From: Colwellia psychrerythraea
GTDB taxonomy: Bacteria; Pseudomonadota; Gammaproteobacteria; Enterobacterales; Alteromonadaceae
NCBI RefSeq assembly: GCF_000764185.1
Contig: NZ_JQEC01000004.1
Span: 1 to 64,000 of the forward strand
Direction: 5' to 3'
DNA: 64,000 nt
A program made the translations under genes and the position numbers. Shown in pieces: positions 55,532 through 64,000 of the stretch (position 1 is its first letter; every line of letters begins with the position of its first letter). The notes beneath the pieces were generated by a model that saw nothing but the letters and a program-made list of their open reading frames with translations, was not told where the DNA came from and made no database searches.

Positions 55532-56899
55532 TTGCTGTTATATTTTAAAAATCTATTAAGCAGTTTTTTAAACTCACTGAAACTTCGCTTGATCTTGAGT
55601 TTACTGGCGATGGTAATTATTATTTTACCAACGATTGCTTTTATCATCATGAACTCGTTTGAAAAGCACATGAAACGCAGTATAGAAAATGAGTTAAGTG
55701 CCTATAGTTACTCTATTTTAGCGGTTGCTGAAGTCGAACAAGCAGAGCTGATCATGCCTGAAGCATTAATTGAAAATCAGTTTAATGTCAGTGGCTCAGG
55801 TTTGTATGCTTTTATTTCAGGCCCAGCTAGCAACTTATGGCGATCTCAATCTTTACTGACGCTTAATTTACCGAATAAATTACCTGATACATTAGCGAGG
55901 CTGTCAACGGGAGATACAGCTTTCTCTAATATAGAAATCAATGGCTTATCCTTATTTATTTATAGTTATGCGGTAAGCTTTACTGAGGGTGACGTTAGCT
56001 TGCCAATGACGGTTCATATCATTAAAGACAAAAAATCTTTCTTGCAGCTGATTAGTGAATTTAAGCAGCAACTTTGGTTTGGTTTAGCAATACTGATGGT
56101 GATAATATTATTGTTACAACTGGTTTGGCTAATGTGGACATTAAAGCCCTTATCGACTTTAGAGCATGAAATAAAAGCGGTTGAGCAAGGTAAAGCAGAA
56201 AAGCTAACTAGCTTATACCCAAAAGAGTTGGCTAAGTTAACCACACAATTAAATCAATTACTGGCGACCGAGCAAAAACAAAGATTACGTTACCGCAATG
56301 CCTTATCTGATCTCGCCCATAGTTTGAAAACACCACTGGCAGTTTTGCAAGCGCAAAGCAATATTTCAGCAGTCAACCAAGAACAAATAAATCGCATCAA
56401 TTCAACCATTGATCATCAATTAAAACGTGCACAAAGTGCTGGGCATTCTTCTTGGTTGTTGGGTATTGAAGTCAAACCTGTGCTAGATAAGTTGCTCAAT
56501 ACCTTGACTAAAATTTATCATGAACAAGAAAAAATAGTAACGGTCAAGCTAACGGGAAAACTTATCTTTAAAGGGGATGAAGCTGATTTACTCGAACTTT
56601 TAGGCAACTTATTAGATAACGCTTATAAAGCAGCAAAAAGCACAATTGTATTAACAGTAAACCAACAAAGTCATGTCTTAGTTATTTGCATTGAAGATGA
56701 TGGCGTAGGTATAAAGCCGCAACAAATCACCCAAATATTAGAGCGTGGTGTTCGAGCTGATACATATCAAGATGGTCATGGTGTTGGCTTAGCCATAGTG
56801 CGTGATTTGGTCGCAAGTTATCAAGGCAAGCTAGATATTGGCAGCTCTAGTGCATTAGGTGGAGCAAAGTTTACTCTAACTTTTACTGACTTTGCTTAG
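55532..56899 (+). CDS. PhoQ/QseC-like sensor histidine kinase
   Basis: A 455-residue membrane kinase: TM1 (about 20-40), a periplasmic domain of about 130 residues (ENELSAYSYSILAVAEVEQA), TM2 (about 180-200), a HAMP-like linker, HisKA with His263 in LAHSLKTPLAVLQ, and an ATPase domain with GNLLDNAYKAAKS, EDDGVGI and GHGVGLAIV. It starts at a TTG 8 bases past the regulator stop; no better in-frame ATG occurs before the first membrane helix, so the exact start is not certain. It should phosphorylate the upstream regulator. Ligand unknown. Confidence 0.92.
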   Translation: MLLYFKNLLSSFLNSLKLRLILSLLAMVIIILPTIAFIIMNSFEKHMKRSIENELSAYSYSILAVAEVEQAELIMPEALIENQFNVSGSGLYAFISGPASNLWRSQSLLTLNLPNKLPDTLARLSTGDTAFSNIEINGLSLFIYSYAVSFTEGDVSLPMTVHIIKDKKSFLQLISEFKQQLWFGLAILMVIILLLQLVWLMWTLKPLSTLEHEIKAVEQGKAEKLTSLYPKELAKLTTQLNQLLATEQKQRLRYRNALSDLAHSLKTPLAVLQAQSNISAVNQEQINRINSTIDHQLKRAQSAGHSSWLLGIEVKPVLDKLLNTLTKIYHEQEKIVTVKLTGKLIFKGDEADLLELLGNLLDNAYKAAKSTIVLTVNQQSHVLVICIEDDGVGIKPQQITQILERGVRADTYQDGHGVGLAIVRDLVASYQGKLDIGSSSALGGAKFTLTFTDFA

Positions 56900-57072
56900 A
56901 GAGTATTGGCCACGCTGGTGTAAAATACTCTAGATGAGCTTTTAAAAGAGTCACTTACCTAGTCAATTTTCACTAAATACTTAACTAAAGCCTAAATAAA
57001 GTTAAGAAAAACTATTGAAACAACAATAAATAACCCTATATCATTGTATATCTTAACGGAGTGATTATTCTC

Positions 57073-57489
57073 ATGTGGCGTAAATTAGCAGTGATGTTAT
57101 TTTTATTGGTATTAGCGCAAGCAGCTAATGCTTTGCCGATCTCAGAGAATAATGATAACTCTGCAAAGAATGTCTCCATTGCTCAAATTGAGCAGCAAAC
57201 AGCTGCAACTCTCGATAACGATGAGCCTGAAGATGTCTTTAATGTACCAAGGTTAACTAGATTAACCCCTTCGATATTTACTGCTGAAATACAAACATCA
57301 CCCAACTATGTATTAGTGGTAGAGTTTTTCAAAATAAAGCTAACGGCAGGTTTGTTTAAAAACCTGGCCAACCCTCCAGTAATTACTCATTGGTTTGAAC
57401 AATTAAGTCATAAAACTAAGTCATCTCGACTTTCCGGCTGGAAAGACGGTAACTTCTTGTATGCATCCCGCGCTACTTACCACAGCTAA
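57073..57489 (+). CDS. Exported small protein of unknown function
   Basis: 138 residues from ATG 57073; a GTG four codons earlier overlaps the GGAG ribosome-binding site, so ATG is preferred. A signal peptide (about 1-21, ending NALP) is followed by an acidic, Asn-rich stretch and a region LTPSIFTAEIQTSPNYVLVV without recognised domain. Function unknown. It lies between the two-component operon and the MITE-like element. Confidence 0.6.
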   Translation: MWRKLAVMLFLLVLAQAANALPISENNDNSAKNVSIAQIEQQTAATLDNDEPEDVFNVPRLTRLTPSIFTAEIQTSPNYVLVVEFFKIKLTAGLFKNLANPPVITHWFEQLSHKTKSSRLSGWKDGNFLYASRATYHS

Positions 57490-57497
57490 TTCATTAC

Positions 57498-57810
57498 TAT
57501 ACCCAAGCTACTTCAAGATGCTCGTTTCAGGACGCCTGAACGATTCATGATCAATACGTGTATTTTATTAATGGTTGTTCCCTTAATGAACTACGTAACG
57601 ACGAACGTGATTTGATCATACGTCCCAGAAGGACTGGTTTAGAAGCGCTTTATCCTTCGTTATTGATTTCGAAAAGGACGCTACATGGATGTAGCTTCTG
57701 AGAGAATGCAGGAGCACATTCTCCTGAATAACTATTCTTTTTAATCAATGCCTTGTCTAAAAGCGCTTTAATTCCAGCTGAATCCTGCATCTTGAGCTTG
57801 CTTGGGTATA
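57498..57810. mobile_element. MITE-like element with 24-bp terminal inverted repeats
   Basis: 313 bases bounded by TATACCCAAGCTACTTCAAG.. (57498-57521) and its inverse ..GCTTGCTTGGGTATA (57787-57810); 21 of 24 positions match. There is no transposase ORF. Inside are perfect hairpins GCTACAT/ATGTAGC (57680-57695) and GAGAATG/CATTCTC (57702-57723), and the palindrome AAGCGCTT occurs twice. A TAC is present at both outer edges and may be a target-site duplication. The consensus TATACCCAAGC repeat recurs in gammaproteobacteria (general knowledge). The rest of the 57490-57966 gap holds nothing else I can support. Confidence 0.72.
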
Positions 57811-58008
57811 TACAGTTTAACGAAATTTTAAATTGGTATTTTCTGAACTGTAAAAATCAACTATTTCCCCTTTTCCAATACTGATGGTAAACCATCGGTG
57901 ACTTGCCGTATTTGCGTATTTTGATATCAATGTTGCAATTGAATCAAACTGATTAAGCTATAGCCATTGAGTTATCGCAACGCCGGTGAGTATTTATTTA
58001 GAGATTTT

Positions 58009-59907
58009 ATGATGCAATCACGGACAACTCAGCAGGTAAAGCCTGCTAAATGGCAGAATCTTGTCATTATTTTTATATTACTATTTATGTTTATCAGCGC
58101 ATTACCTAACTTATATACCGATAAAGTAAATATCCACCTTATAAACAACACTCATTCCCAGCAAGTTTCACCACATGGAACTTCAGCTCAAGGCATTTCA
58201 CTTCAAGGTATTTCTCCTCAAGACCTTAATTCTTTGTTTATCGAACATAATTTTTATGTCGATGAGATTCGAACATCTACAGCAAGTACCTTGATTACTT
58301 TAGCTAATAAATCTGATCAGCAGGCTATTGAAAGTCTGCTAAAAAAAGAATTTGGTGATGACTATTTAATTGAAAGTACGATAGAAAACACAGCGCCAAC
58401 ATGGCTTAAATCCTTGGGTGGGCAACCGATAAAATTAGGTTTGGATCTAAGTGGAGGTGTTTTATTTGTGCTTGATGTCGATACTGACCGAGCATTGTCT
58501 GACAAACTAAAAGGTACAATTTTAGAAATTAGGTCTTTAGCTGTAGAGAGCCGCACTCGTATTCGCAAAATATCACAGCCGAATAAGCATTCTATTATGA
58601 TTGATTTTGGCCAAACTTACGTAGGTGCTAAGCAAAACACTAAGCAACAAGGCAAAGCTGAACTGCTAAGCAAAATTAAGAAAAACTACGTTGAATTAAC
58701 TCAAGAAAAAGTGAATGGAAATCAAGTCGTTTTGACTTACTCCCCAGAAGAGCAAAGCAAATTTCGTCAAGAAACAATGCAGCAAACACTTAAAACTATG
58801 AGAGGACGAATCGAGGAGTTAGGGATCACTGAAGCGGTTACCCAAAAACAAGGTAAAAATAGAATTCGTATTGAATTACCCGGTGTTCATGATCCAGAAG
58901 CAGCAAAAAGAATTATTGGTGCCACGGCTACATTAGACTTTTATCAAATGGCAGACAACTCAAATACTGTCGGTATTATCCAAATGCGTGATGACAGTGG
59001 TCGAAAACTGACAATGAATGCTCAGGTGGTATTTTCGGGTAGCCATATAAAAAATGCCAAATCAGGCAAAGATGAAATGGGCATGCCATTAGTAAACCTA
59101 ACTTTGGATAGTGTTGGTGGTAAGAAAATGTCACTGTTCTCTAAAAAGAATATTGGCAAGCCAATGGTGACGGTATTTTCTGAGTTTTATCGAAATGCTA
59201 AAGACGAAATGGTGAAGAAAAGTAAGGTCATTAATGTTGCCACTATTCAACAGCATTTAGGTTCACAATTTAGTATTACCAATATGTCTAGTCCACAAGC
59301 AGCACAAGAGCTGGCTTTATTATTGCGAGCGGGATCATTAACCGCACCTGTAACCATAGTAAAGCAGCGCAGCATAGAAGCGACTCTTGGCGAGGATAAT
59401 ATAGAGCATGGTATTAAAGCGTTAACCATAGGCATTTCTTTTACTTTATTGTTCATGGCCTTTTGGTATCGCAGCTTAGGGGTTATCGCCAATGCAGCAT
59501 TAGCATTAAATTTAGTTAGTTTACTTGGATTAATGTCACTACTGCCGGGTGTTGTACTGACACTTCCTGGTATAGCCGGATTAGTCTTAACGGTAGGCAT
59601 GGCGGTTGATACTAACGTACTTATTTTTGAAAGGATAAAAGACGAATTAAAGCGAGGTCGCCAAGTTCTTTCCGCTATTGAGAGTGGCTATAAAAGCGCA
59701 TTTTCAACCATTCTAGATGCCAATATTACCACCTTGATTACCGGGATAATTTTATATTCCATCGGTTACGGTCCGGTAAAAGGTTTTGCCATCATTTTAT
59801 GTTTAGGCATATTAACCAGTATGTTTACCGGTGTATTCGTTTCAAAAATATTAACCAACTTAATAATTCGTGAAAATAAGACACAATTACTTGGAGTTAA
59901 ATTATGA
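58009..59907 (+). CDS. secD: Protein translocase subunit SecD (stand-alone paralogue type)
   Basis: 632 residues from ATG 58009 (an upstream in-frame TTG at 57967 has no ribosome-binding site). One N-terminal transmembrane helix (about 14-33), a large periplasmic P1/P4 region with IKLGLDLSGGVLFVLDVD, and five helices in the C-terminal third (GMAVDTNVLIFERIKDEL). It assists SecYEG by proton-driven pulling. It sits directly before secF but without yajC or tgt, which usually accompany the main secDF operon, so it is probably a second copy. A four-unit pentapeptide repeat (58168-58227; SAQGI, SLQGI) near the start of the periplasmic part is odd. Confidence 0.9.
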   Translation: MMQSRTTQQVKPAKWQNLVIIFILLFMFISALPNLYTDKVNIHLINNTHSQQVSPHGTSAQGISLQGISPQDLNSLFIEHNFYVDEIRTSTASTLITLANKSDQQAIESLLKKEFGDDYLIESTIENTAPTWLKSLGGQPIKLGLDLSGGVLFVLDVDTDRALSDKLKGTILEIRSLAVESRTRIRKISQPNKHSIMIDFGQTYVGAKQNTKQQGKAELLSKIKKNYVELTQEKVNGNQVVLTYSPEEQSKFRQETMQQTLKTMRGRIEELGITEAVTQKQGKNRIRIELPGVHDPEAAKRIIGATATLDFYQMADNSNTVGIIQMRDDSGRKLTMNAQVVFSGSHIKNAKSGKDEMGMPLVNLTLDSVGGKKMSLFSKKNIGKPMVTVFSEFYRNAKDEMVKKSKVINVATIQQHLGSQFSITNMSSPQAAQELALLLRAGSLTAPVTIVKQRSIEATLGEDNIEHGIKALTIGISFTLLFMAFWYRSLGVIANAALALNLVSLLGLMSLLPGVVLTLPGIAGLVLTVGMAVDTNVLIFERIKDELKRGRQVLSAIESGYKSAFSTILDANITTLITGIILYSIGYGPVKGFAIILCLGILTSMFTGVFVSKILTNLIIRENKTQLLGVKL

Positions 59908-60824
59908 AAAATTTCATGTTCAAGCTAATAAAAAACTTGAGTAAGATTCGAATTGCCAGCGCTTATGTTGCTGTTGTATTGGTGCTAATTTCTTTACTGG
60001 GCTTATTTAATCACGGACTTAATCTGGGCTTAGATTTCACTGGCGGATATTTAACAGAATTTTCTACCGAACAATCGATATCTCAGCACAAAATGTCAGA
60101 GCTATTAACTTCCTATTTACCTGACTCATTTGAGTTATCTTCTGCTGATAAGGGGACACACTGGAGTGTGCAGCAAGCAGATAATGATATTAGCTTAAAA
60201 GGAAAAGCATGGTTAAGTGAGTTTTCGCAGCAAAGCGGATTAACCATCACCCCGCAAGATTCACTTTATATTGGTAGCCAAGTGGGGGAGGAGTTAATTA
60301 ACCAAGGCGGGTTAGCATTACTAACTGCGGTGATAGTAATATTACTCTATCTATCGTTCCGGTTTGAATGGCGCTTGGCAGCAGGCTCTGTGATAGCACT
60401 TTTTCATGACGTGATTATTGTACTTGGACTATTTGCATGGTTTGATATTTCATTCGATTTAACCATTTTAGCGAGTTTATTGGCAATCATTGGTTATTCA
60501 TTAAATGATTCTATTATTGTAGGTGACAAGGTTCGAGAGATAATGAAAAGAGGTAATGAAAAAAGTATAGATAACATTATTAATCAGGCGATTAAATCAA
60601 CCATAGCTCGCACCTTGATAACATCAGGAACGACGCTGGCAACGATATTAGCAATATGGATTTTTGCTGGAGAATCATTATCTGGCTTTTCCATCGCGCT
60701 ATTTTCAGGCGTTTTAGTGGGGACATTTTCCTCTATTGCTATTTCGGCGACTGTGCCACAGTTATTAGGACTTACAGCTGATTATTATCACAAAAAGGAA
60801 CAGGAAATCTGTCAATTACCCTAA
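59904..60824 (+). CDS. secF: Protein translocase subunit SecF
   Basis: A 306-residue membrane protein with six predicted helices; LNLGLDFTGGYLTEFS near the N-terminus, LYLSFRFEWRLAAGSVIALF and GYSLNDSIIVGDKVREIMKR are SecF hallmarks. Its ATG overlaps the secD stop (ATGA, 4 bases), and GGAG lies 8 bases upstream. It pairs with the preceding SecD in the accessory SecDF complex. A hairpin with a short T tract lies downstream. Confidence 0.93.
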   Translation: MKNFMFKLIKNLSKIRIASAYVAVVLVLISLLGLFNHGLNLGLDFTGGYLTEFSTEQSISQHKMSELLTSYLPDSFELSSADKGTHWSVQQADNDISLKGKAWLSEFSQQSGLTITPQDSLYIGSQVGEELINQGGLALLTAVIVILLYLSFRFEWRLAAGSVIALFHDVIIVLGLFAWFDISFDLTILASLLAIIGYSLNDSIIVGDKVREIMKRGNEKSIDNIINQAIKSTIARTLITSGTTLATILAIWIFAGESLSGFSIALFSGVLVGTFSSIAISATVPQLLGLTADYYHKKEQEICQLP

Positions 60825-60849
60825 TTGAGTTTAGGAAACGTTGTTAATT

Positions 60850-60893
60850 AAAGTATCTAGCTACTGACTTTATAGTTGATAGCTAGATTCTTT
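60850..60893 (+). terminator. Hairpin downstream of secF
   Basis: AAAGTATCTAGCTA (60850-60863) pairs with TAGCTAGATTCTTT (60880-60893) with one mismatch and a 16-base loop, 26 bases after the secF stop. The T tract is short. Confidence 0.55.
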
Positions 60894-61055
60894 AATGCAA
60901 AGACTAACTGCCGATTATTTACCTCAACGAAGGAGGGCACTTTCGATTAAGAAAGTAGCTGGCTAGATCGTATTTGTTAAGCCGTTGTTCATGCCTTGTT
61001 CAGTTTCACCAGAGTACTCTAGTTACAATAATTAGAAATGCATACAGGTGATCTT

Positions 61056-62390
61056 ATGAATACTCATACCAAGGCTTGGTTGAACAAATTGTCTATATTG
61101 AGGCTATTTTTTTTATCTCTTACCGTTATATCAGGCCTCGTTTTGTCGACTGCTGCATTTTCAGCAACATCGGCCGAGAAAGAACAGCAAGAGTCTGTCC
61201 TTTCTGAAGCTGAGCTTGCGCAAACTTTGGCGCCTATTGCCTTATACCCTGATACTTTACTCACTCATATTTTAATTGCCTCTACTTATCCCATTGAAGT
61301 AATAGAGGCAGAACGTTGGCTCAACAAACAGTCGCAATTAACGCCTGCACAATTAGAGAGAAAATCAGATAAAAAAGAGTGGGATGCCAGTATAAAAGCG
61401 TTACTAGCTTTTCCACGGGTCATGGCCCAATTGAGTGAAGACCTTATCTGGATGCAAAAACTCGGTGATGCCTTTTTACAAGATGAAGGCAGAGTACTCG
61501 CGAGTATTCAAACCTTACGGCGGCAGGCTGAGCAAGCAGGTAGTTTAGCTGATATGGATAATGTTCAAGTAATAAAAGAGCAACAAGTTATTATTCTCGA
61601 GCCAGCACAACCAGAGATAATTTATGTACCTTATTATGATAGCCGAGTGGTTTATGGGCGTTGGCATTGGTCACATTACCCACCAGTTTATTGGCATAAT
61701 CCACATTATTATGCAGCGCATTATGGTCCTTTTTATTGGGGCCATGGCGTGCACATCAGTAGTCATTTTTACTTCAGCGCTTTTCATTGGCATAATCGGC
61801 ATGTAGTGGTTAATCATTATAATCAACAGGGTTATCGTGCAAGACAAAAAATAGTGACAAGTCATCATGCAAAACGTTGGCATCATCAGCCACAACATAG
61901 ACGTGGTGTCGCTTACAGTAGCGGGAGGTTAAAACAAAAGTATTATCGGGCGATTATTCACAGCAACTCAAATATTCACCGTAACAATCAACGTATAGTT
62001 GGTAGTCACTATAACTTGAAATTAAATAACAGCACTTCACAGGCTAATCGACACAATAATTTTAATGCGAAGTTAAAAGTACAATCACATCAGCAAAAAA
62101 AGCCCTATAACAGGCAAGTTAGCCATAAGAACAGTCAGCCAACAAAAAAATATTATGCTCAAAGCAACCATTTGAATAACAAAAGGGTTTACAAAGATAA
62201 CAGTAATAATAACGGGCATAATGTGTATAAGACACATAACGTTAGCTCAAAATCAGTTCAGCAAAAAGCGACTAAAACAAAGGTTCATCAACCAAATAAT
62301 CATCGCTCAAACCAAAGGCAATCAGCAAATAAAAACTCAGTGAGAAGTGGTGCCCAACATAAGCAGAAGTCGAAACATAGAGTTAATTAG
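61056..62390 (+). CDS. DUF3300 domain exported protein with His/Asn-rich tail
   Basis: 444 residues from ATG 61056 (AGGTG 5 bases upstream; an ATG at 61038 has no Shine-Dalgarno). Signal peptide (about 14-36). The DUF3300 domain (about 45-265) opens LAQTLAPIALYPDTLLTHIL and reaches PAQPEIIYVPYYDSRVVYG. The next 60 residues are extremely rich in His, Tyr and Trp (HYPPVYWHNPHYYAAHYG), and residues 270-444 are a low-complexity, basic, Asn/Gln/His-rich tail. The family's function is unknown; metal binding or envelope association is possible (inference). Confidence 0.87.
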   Translation: MNTHTKAWLNKLSILRLFFLSLTVISGLVLSTAAFSATSAEKEQQESVLSEAELAQTLAPIALYPDTLLTHILIASTYPIEVIEAERWLNKQSQLTPAQLERKSDKKEWDASIKALLAFPRVMAQLSEDLIWMQKLGDAFLQDEGRVLASIQTLRRQAEQAGSLADMDNVQVIKEQQVIILEPAQPEIIYVPYYDSRVVYGRWHWSHYPPVYWHNPHYYAAHYGPFYWGHGVHISSHFYFSAFHWHNRHVVVNHYNQQGYRARQKIVTSHHAKRWHHQPQHRRGVAYSSGRLKQKYYRAIIHSNSNIHRNNQRIVGSHYNLKLNNSTSQANRHNNFNAKLKVQSHQQKKPYNRQVSHKNSQPTKKYYAQSNHLNNKRVYKDNSNNNGHNVYKTHNVSSKSVQQKATKTKVHQPNNHRSNQRQSANKNSVRSGAQHKQKSKHRVN

Positions 62391-62584
62391 TGATAATAAG
62401 AGGCATTTTAAGTTATAGGTGATATTGCATCAATAGTATTCGTATTTATTTAAATACAGGTATATAACATTTAAAATTTGTCTAATATCAAGAACAGGTA
62501 GTATGAGTTAAGTTCATTGTGTATGTTATAAATAGGTTAATCTATTTTAGCTGAAGCATAATTAACAAAAGGTTTTAAAGGAAT

Positions 62585-63709
62585 ATGAGAAGAACTTCAT
62601 CAATTTTAAAGAAACATAGAAGCGGGGAGCGTGTATATCTACCCAGTGATTCACGTGATAATCAGTATATTTTGGCTGAAATACCCTTAACGGATAAGTT
62701 AATTAATTTAATTACTGGCGATGTTAATGAAACGTTAACTAAGCCCTATCAAAAGTTCTATCAAGCGTTGTCACATAAGATTTTTGAAATAGTTGAAGAA
62801 CATGGCTTGTCTCATGTGAATTTTGTTGCCAATAATCGTCTTGTTAGAGTACGTTATAGCGGCGAGCAACAAGTATTACATACTGATCAGCAATCTTTCT
62901 TCTTTTACTGCCCTGAACATAACAGTACTTTTAAAGGTTACTTTGATGGCGCTATTCGAGCTAGAAAAATTAAAATATTGTTTTTAGCGACCGGGCAAGA
63001 CCTTAGAGTTAACTCAGGTGAGTTTCATAATAAGGTTTACCAAGCGATAAAAGATATTTCAACAACGATTGGCTTAGCTGAAAATGAGATTAAATTACGT
63101 GATCATCAACATTTAACTTTTGATGTTTTTGCCAAAGACAAAGGTGGCACTAATACAGTCAGTCATACCTTTAGAGAAATCGCTGATCGTTATGAAAGTC
63201 AAAAACAGAGTATTACCAGTGACCACACCTCTATTACTTATGTAGTTGCTAGTGTGCCAATGGCACGTCGATTATTAAAAGGTGCAGATATTGATTATTT
63301 ATCTGAACAGCCATTTACTCAGCTTTATCAAAAAATTGAAAAGGCTTTTAACAAATCGTGTCAGGCTAATCAAATTGATCAAGCCGCTTTACTTGCGAAT
63401 GGAGTATCGCCCTTTGTTCGTTATGATGAAAATGAAGTGTCAGATATTTCTGGTGAGTTAATCTCTATCGGTGTTAATCCAAATAATCCTGAAACGCGTT
63501 TTTGCGTACATTGGGAAGCAGATAAGTTAGTTGATACCTTACGTTTTGTATTTTTTGCTGATAAAAGTGATGAAACACACCACAATTATGGCAAGTTTGT
63601 GAATCAAGCTATTGCAGCTGTCAGGGATTTTTCTGATGAAGTTGATTGGAAGAAAGAAAGTGACGATATTATTGTTAGGGTACATCAACATATTATGCTG
63701 AATGTATAA
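62585..63709 (+). CDS. DUF3083 family protein
   Basis: A 374-residue soluble protein without signal peptide. It matches the DUF3083 family of Alteromonadales, including the segments KIKILFLATGQDLR and RFCVHWEADKLVDTLRFVFF. It is fairly even in composition, with several conserved Phe/Tyr/His positions but no known catalytic motif. ATG with AAAGGAAT upstream. Function unknown. Followed by a strong terminator. Confidence 0.88.
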   Translation: MRRTSSILKKHRSGERVYLPSDSRDNQYILAEIPLTDKLINLITGDVNETLTKPYQKFYQALSHKIFEIVEEHGLSHVNFVANNRLVRVRYSGEQQVLHTDQQSFFFYCPEHNSTFKGYFDGAIRARKIKILFLATGQDLRVNSGEFHNKVYQAIKDISTTIGLAENEIKLRDHQHLTFDVFAKDKGGTNTVSHTFREIADRYESQKQSITSDHTSITYVVASVPMARRLLKGADIDYLSEQPFTQLYQKIEKAFNKSCQANQIDQAALLANGVSPFVRYDENEVSDISGELISIGVNPNNPETRFCVHWEADKLVDTLRFVFFADKSDETHHNYGKFVNQAIAAVRDFSDEVDWKKESDDIIVRVHQHIMLNV

Positions 63710-63762
63710 GTATTGTTAACATCACCTAGTCTAGAGTGGTGAACCTGCAGGTAACTTATTAT

Positions 63763-63793
63763 AAAATCCAGCATTTACTTGCTGGATTTTTTT
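63763..63793. terminator. Terminator between DUF3083 and DUF4442 genes
   Basis: AAATCCAGCA (63764-63773) pairs with TGCTGGATTT (63780-63789), 6-base loop, followed by T residues to 63793. It serves the DUF3083 gene and may also end the opposing gene. Confidence 0.85.
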
Positions 63794-63795
63794 GC

Positions 63796-64000
63796 CTATA
63801 ACTTTGCCTTTTTTCGGCGAATATAAAGTGTTCTATTGAGTTTAGCGACGATATCTCCTTGTTCGTCTTTTACGTACACTGGAATTTCAGGTAAGTATTT
63901 ATCACCATTTTCAGTGTGAGTAATAATATCATCAATGAATTGTTGATTAATGGCAAAATCAGCAGTGACCTTACCCTTACCAGGTTTTATAAAATCAATG
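63796..64000 (-). CDS. DUF4442 (hotdog-fold thioesterase-like) protein, C-terminal part
   Basis: Reading the minus strand from the window edge gives an open frame of 67 residues that ends with TAG at 63796-63798: IDFIKPGKGKVTADFAINQQ at the start of the visible part, then LPEIPVYVKDEQGDIVAKLN and RTLYIRRKKAKL at the end. This matches the C-terminal half of DUF4442 proteins, which have the hotdog fold of thioesterases. The start lies outside the window. Confidence 0.7.
   Translation of the reverse strand, partial: IDFIKPGKGKVTADFAINQQFIDDIITHTENGDKYLPEIPVYVKDEQGDIVAKLNRTLYIRRKKAKL

Overview
The window looks like a stretch of chromosome from a cold-adapted marine gammaproteobacterium of the Alteromonadales, most likely Colwellia or a close relative. 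It is AT-rich, has long intergenic regions, and carries typical markers of that group: an Escherichia-type gsk and ybiT, DUF3083, DUF3300 and DUF5610 proteins, a choice-of-anchor H protein, and PD40 proteins with an N-terminal winged helix. This assignment is inference from protein resemblance. No rRNA, tRNA, CRISPR array, prophage or intact insertion sequence was found.

Layout. 1-7 kb: an exported methyltransferase, a periplasmic binding-like protein, an exported chalcone-isomerase-like protein, a DUF5610 protein and a large PilZ (c-di-GMP) protein. 7-17 kb: a dihaem cytochrome c fused to a rhodanese, a solitary superfamily 2 helicase, yjdM, a LysE exporter, an endonuclease/exonuclease/phosphatase-fold protein, an MltB-type transglycosylase, a cyclophilin lipoprotein and gsk. 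17-25 kb: a TPR sensor kinase, LysR, GNAT and LysE genes, then a divergent oxidative-stress pair, an exported catalase-peroxidase (katG) and oxyR. 25-41 kb: exported hydrolases and peptidases (amidohydrolase, CocE/NonD hydrolase, M20 peptidase), each monocistronic, with a ToxR/CadC-like PD40 regulator, a radical SAM protein, acpH, ribA, an acyltransferase/LytTR divergent pair and two beta-propeller proteins. 41-54 kb: a LysR regulator, ybiT, a hybrid histidine kinase placed between two periplasmic binding proteins, a hydrolase-TetR operon, a MATE pump and an SDR/TetR divergent pair with visible operators. 54-64 kb: a sortase-type anchored protein, a PepSY / response regulator / kinase operon, a MITE-like element, a second-type secD-secF pair, a DUF3300 protein, DUF3083 and the end of a DUF4442 gene.

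The genes are mostly housekeeping or envelope and stress functions in small units; I see no clear defence island or biosynthetic cluster. The most notable non-coding or unusual items are a probable small-protein or small-RNA unit after oxyR (SD, 49-codon ORF, strong terminator); a (GTT)14 microsatellite that lies in frame in a possible poly-valine micro-ORF; two REP-like GGTCAGAGTAA palindromes; a 313-bp MITE-like element; paired TetR operators, one inside a consensus promoter; a GlyGly-CTERM protein whose 3' end runs into the neighbouring tetR; and the two-binding-protein / hybrid-kinase module.
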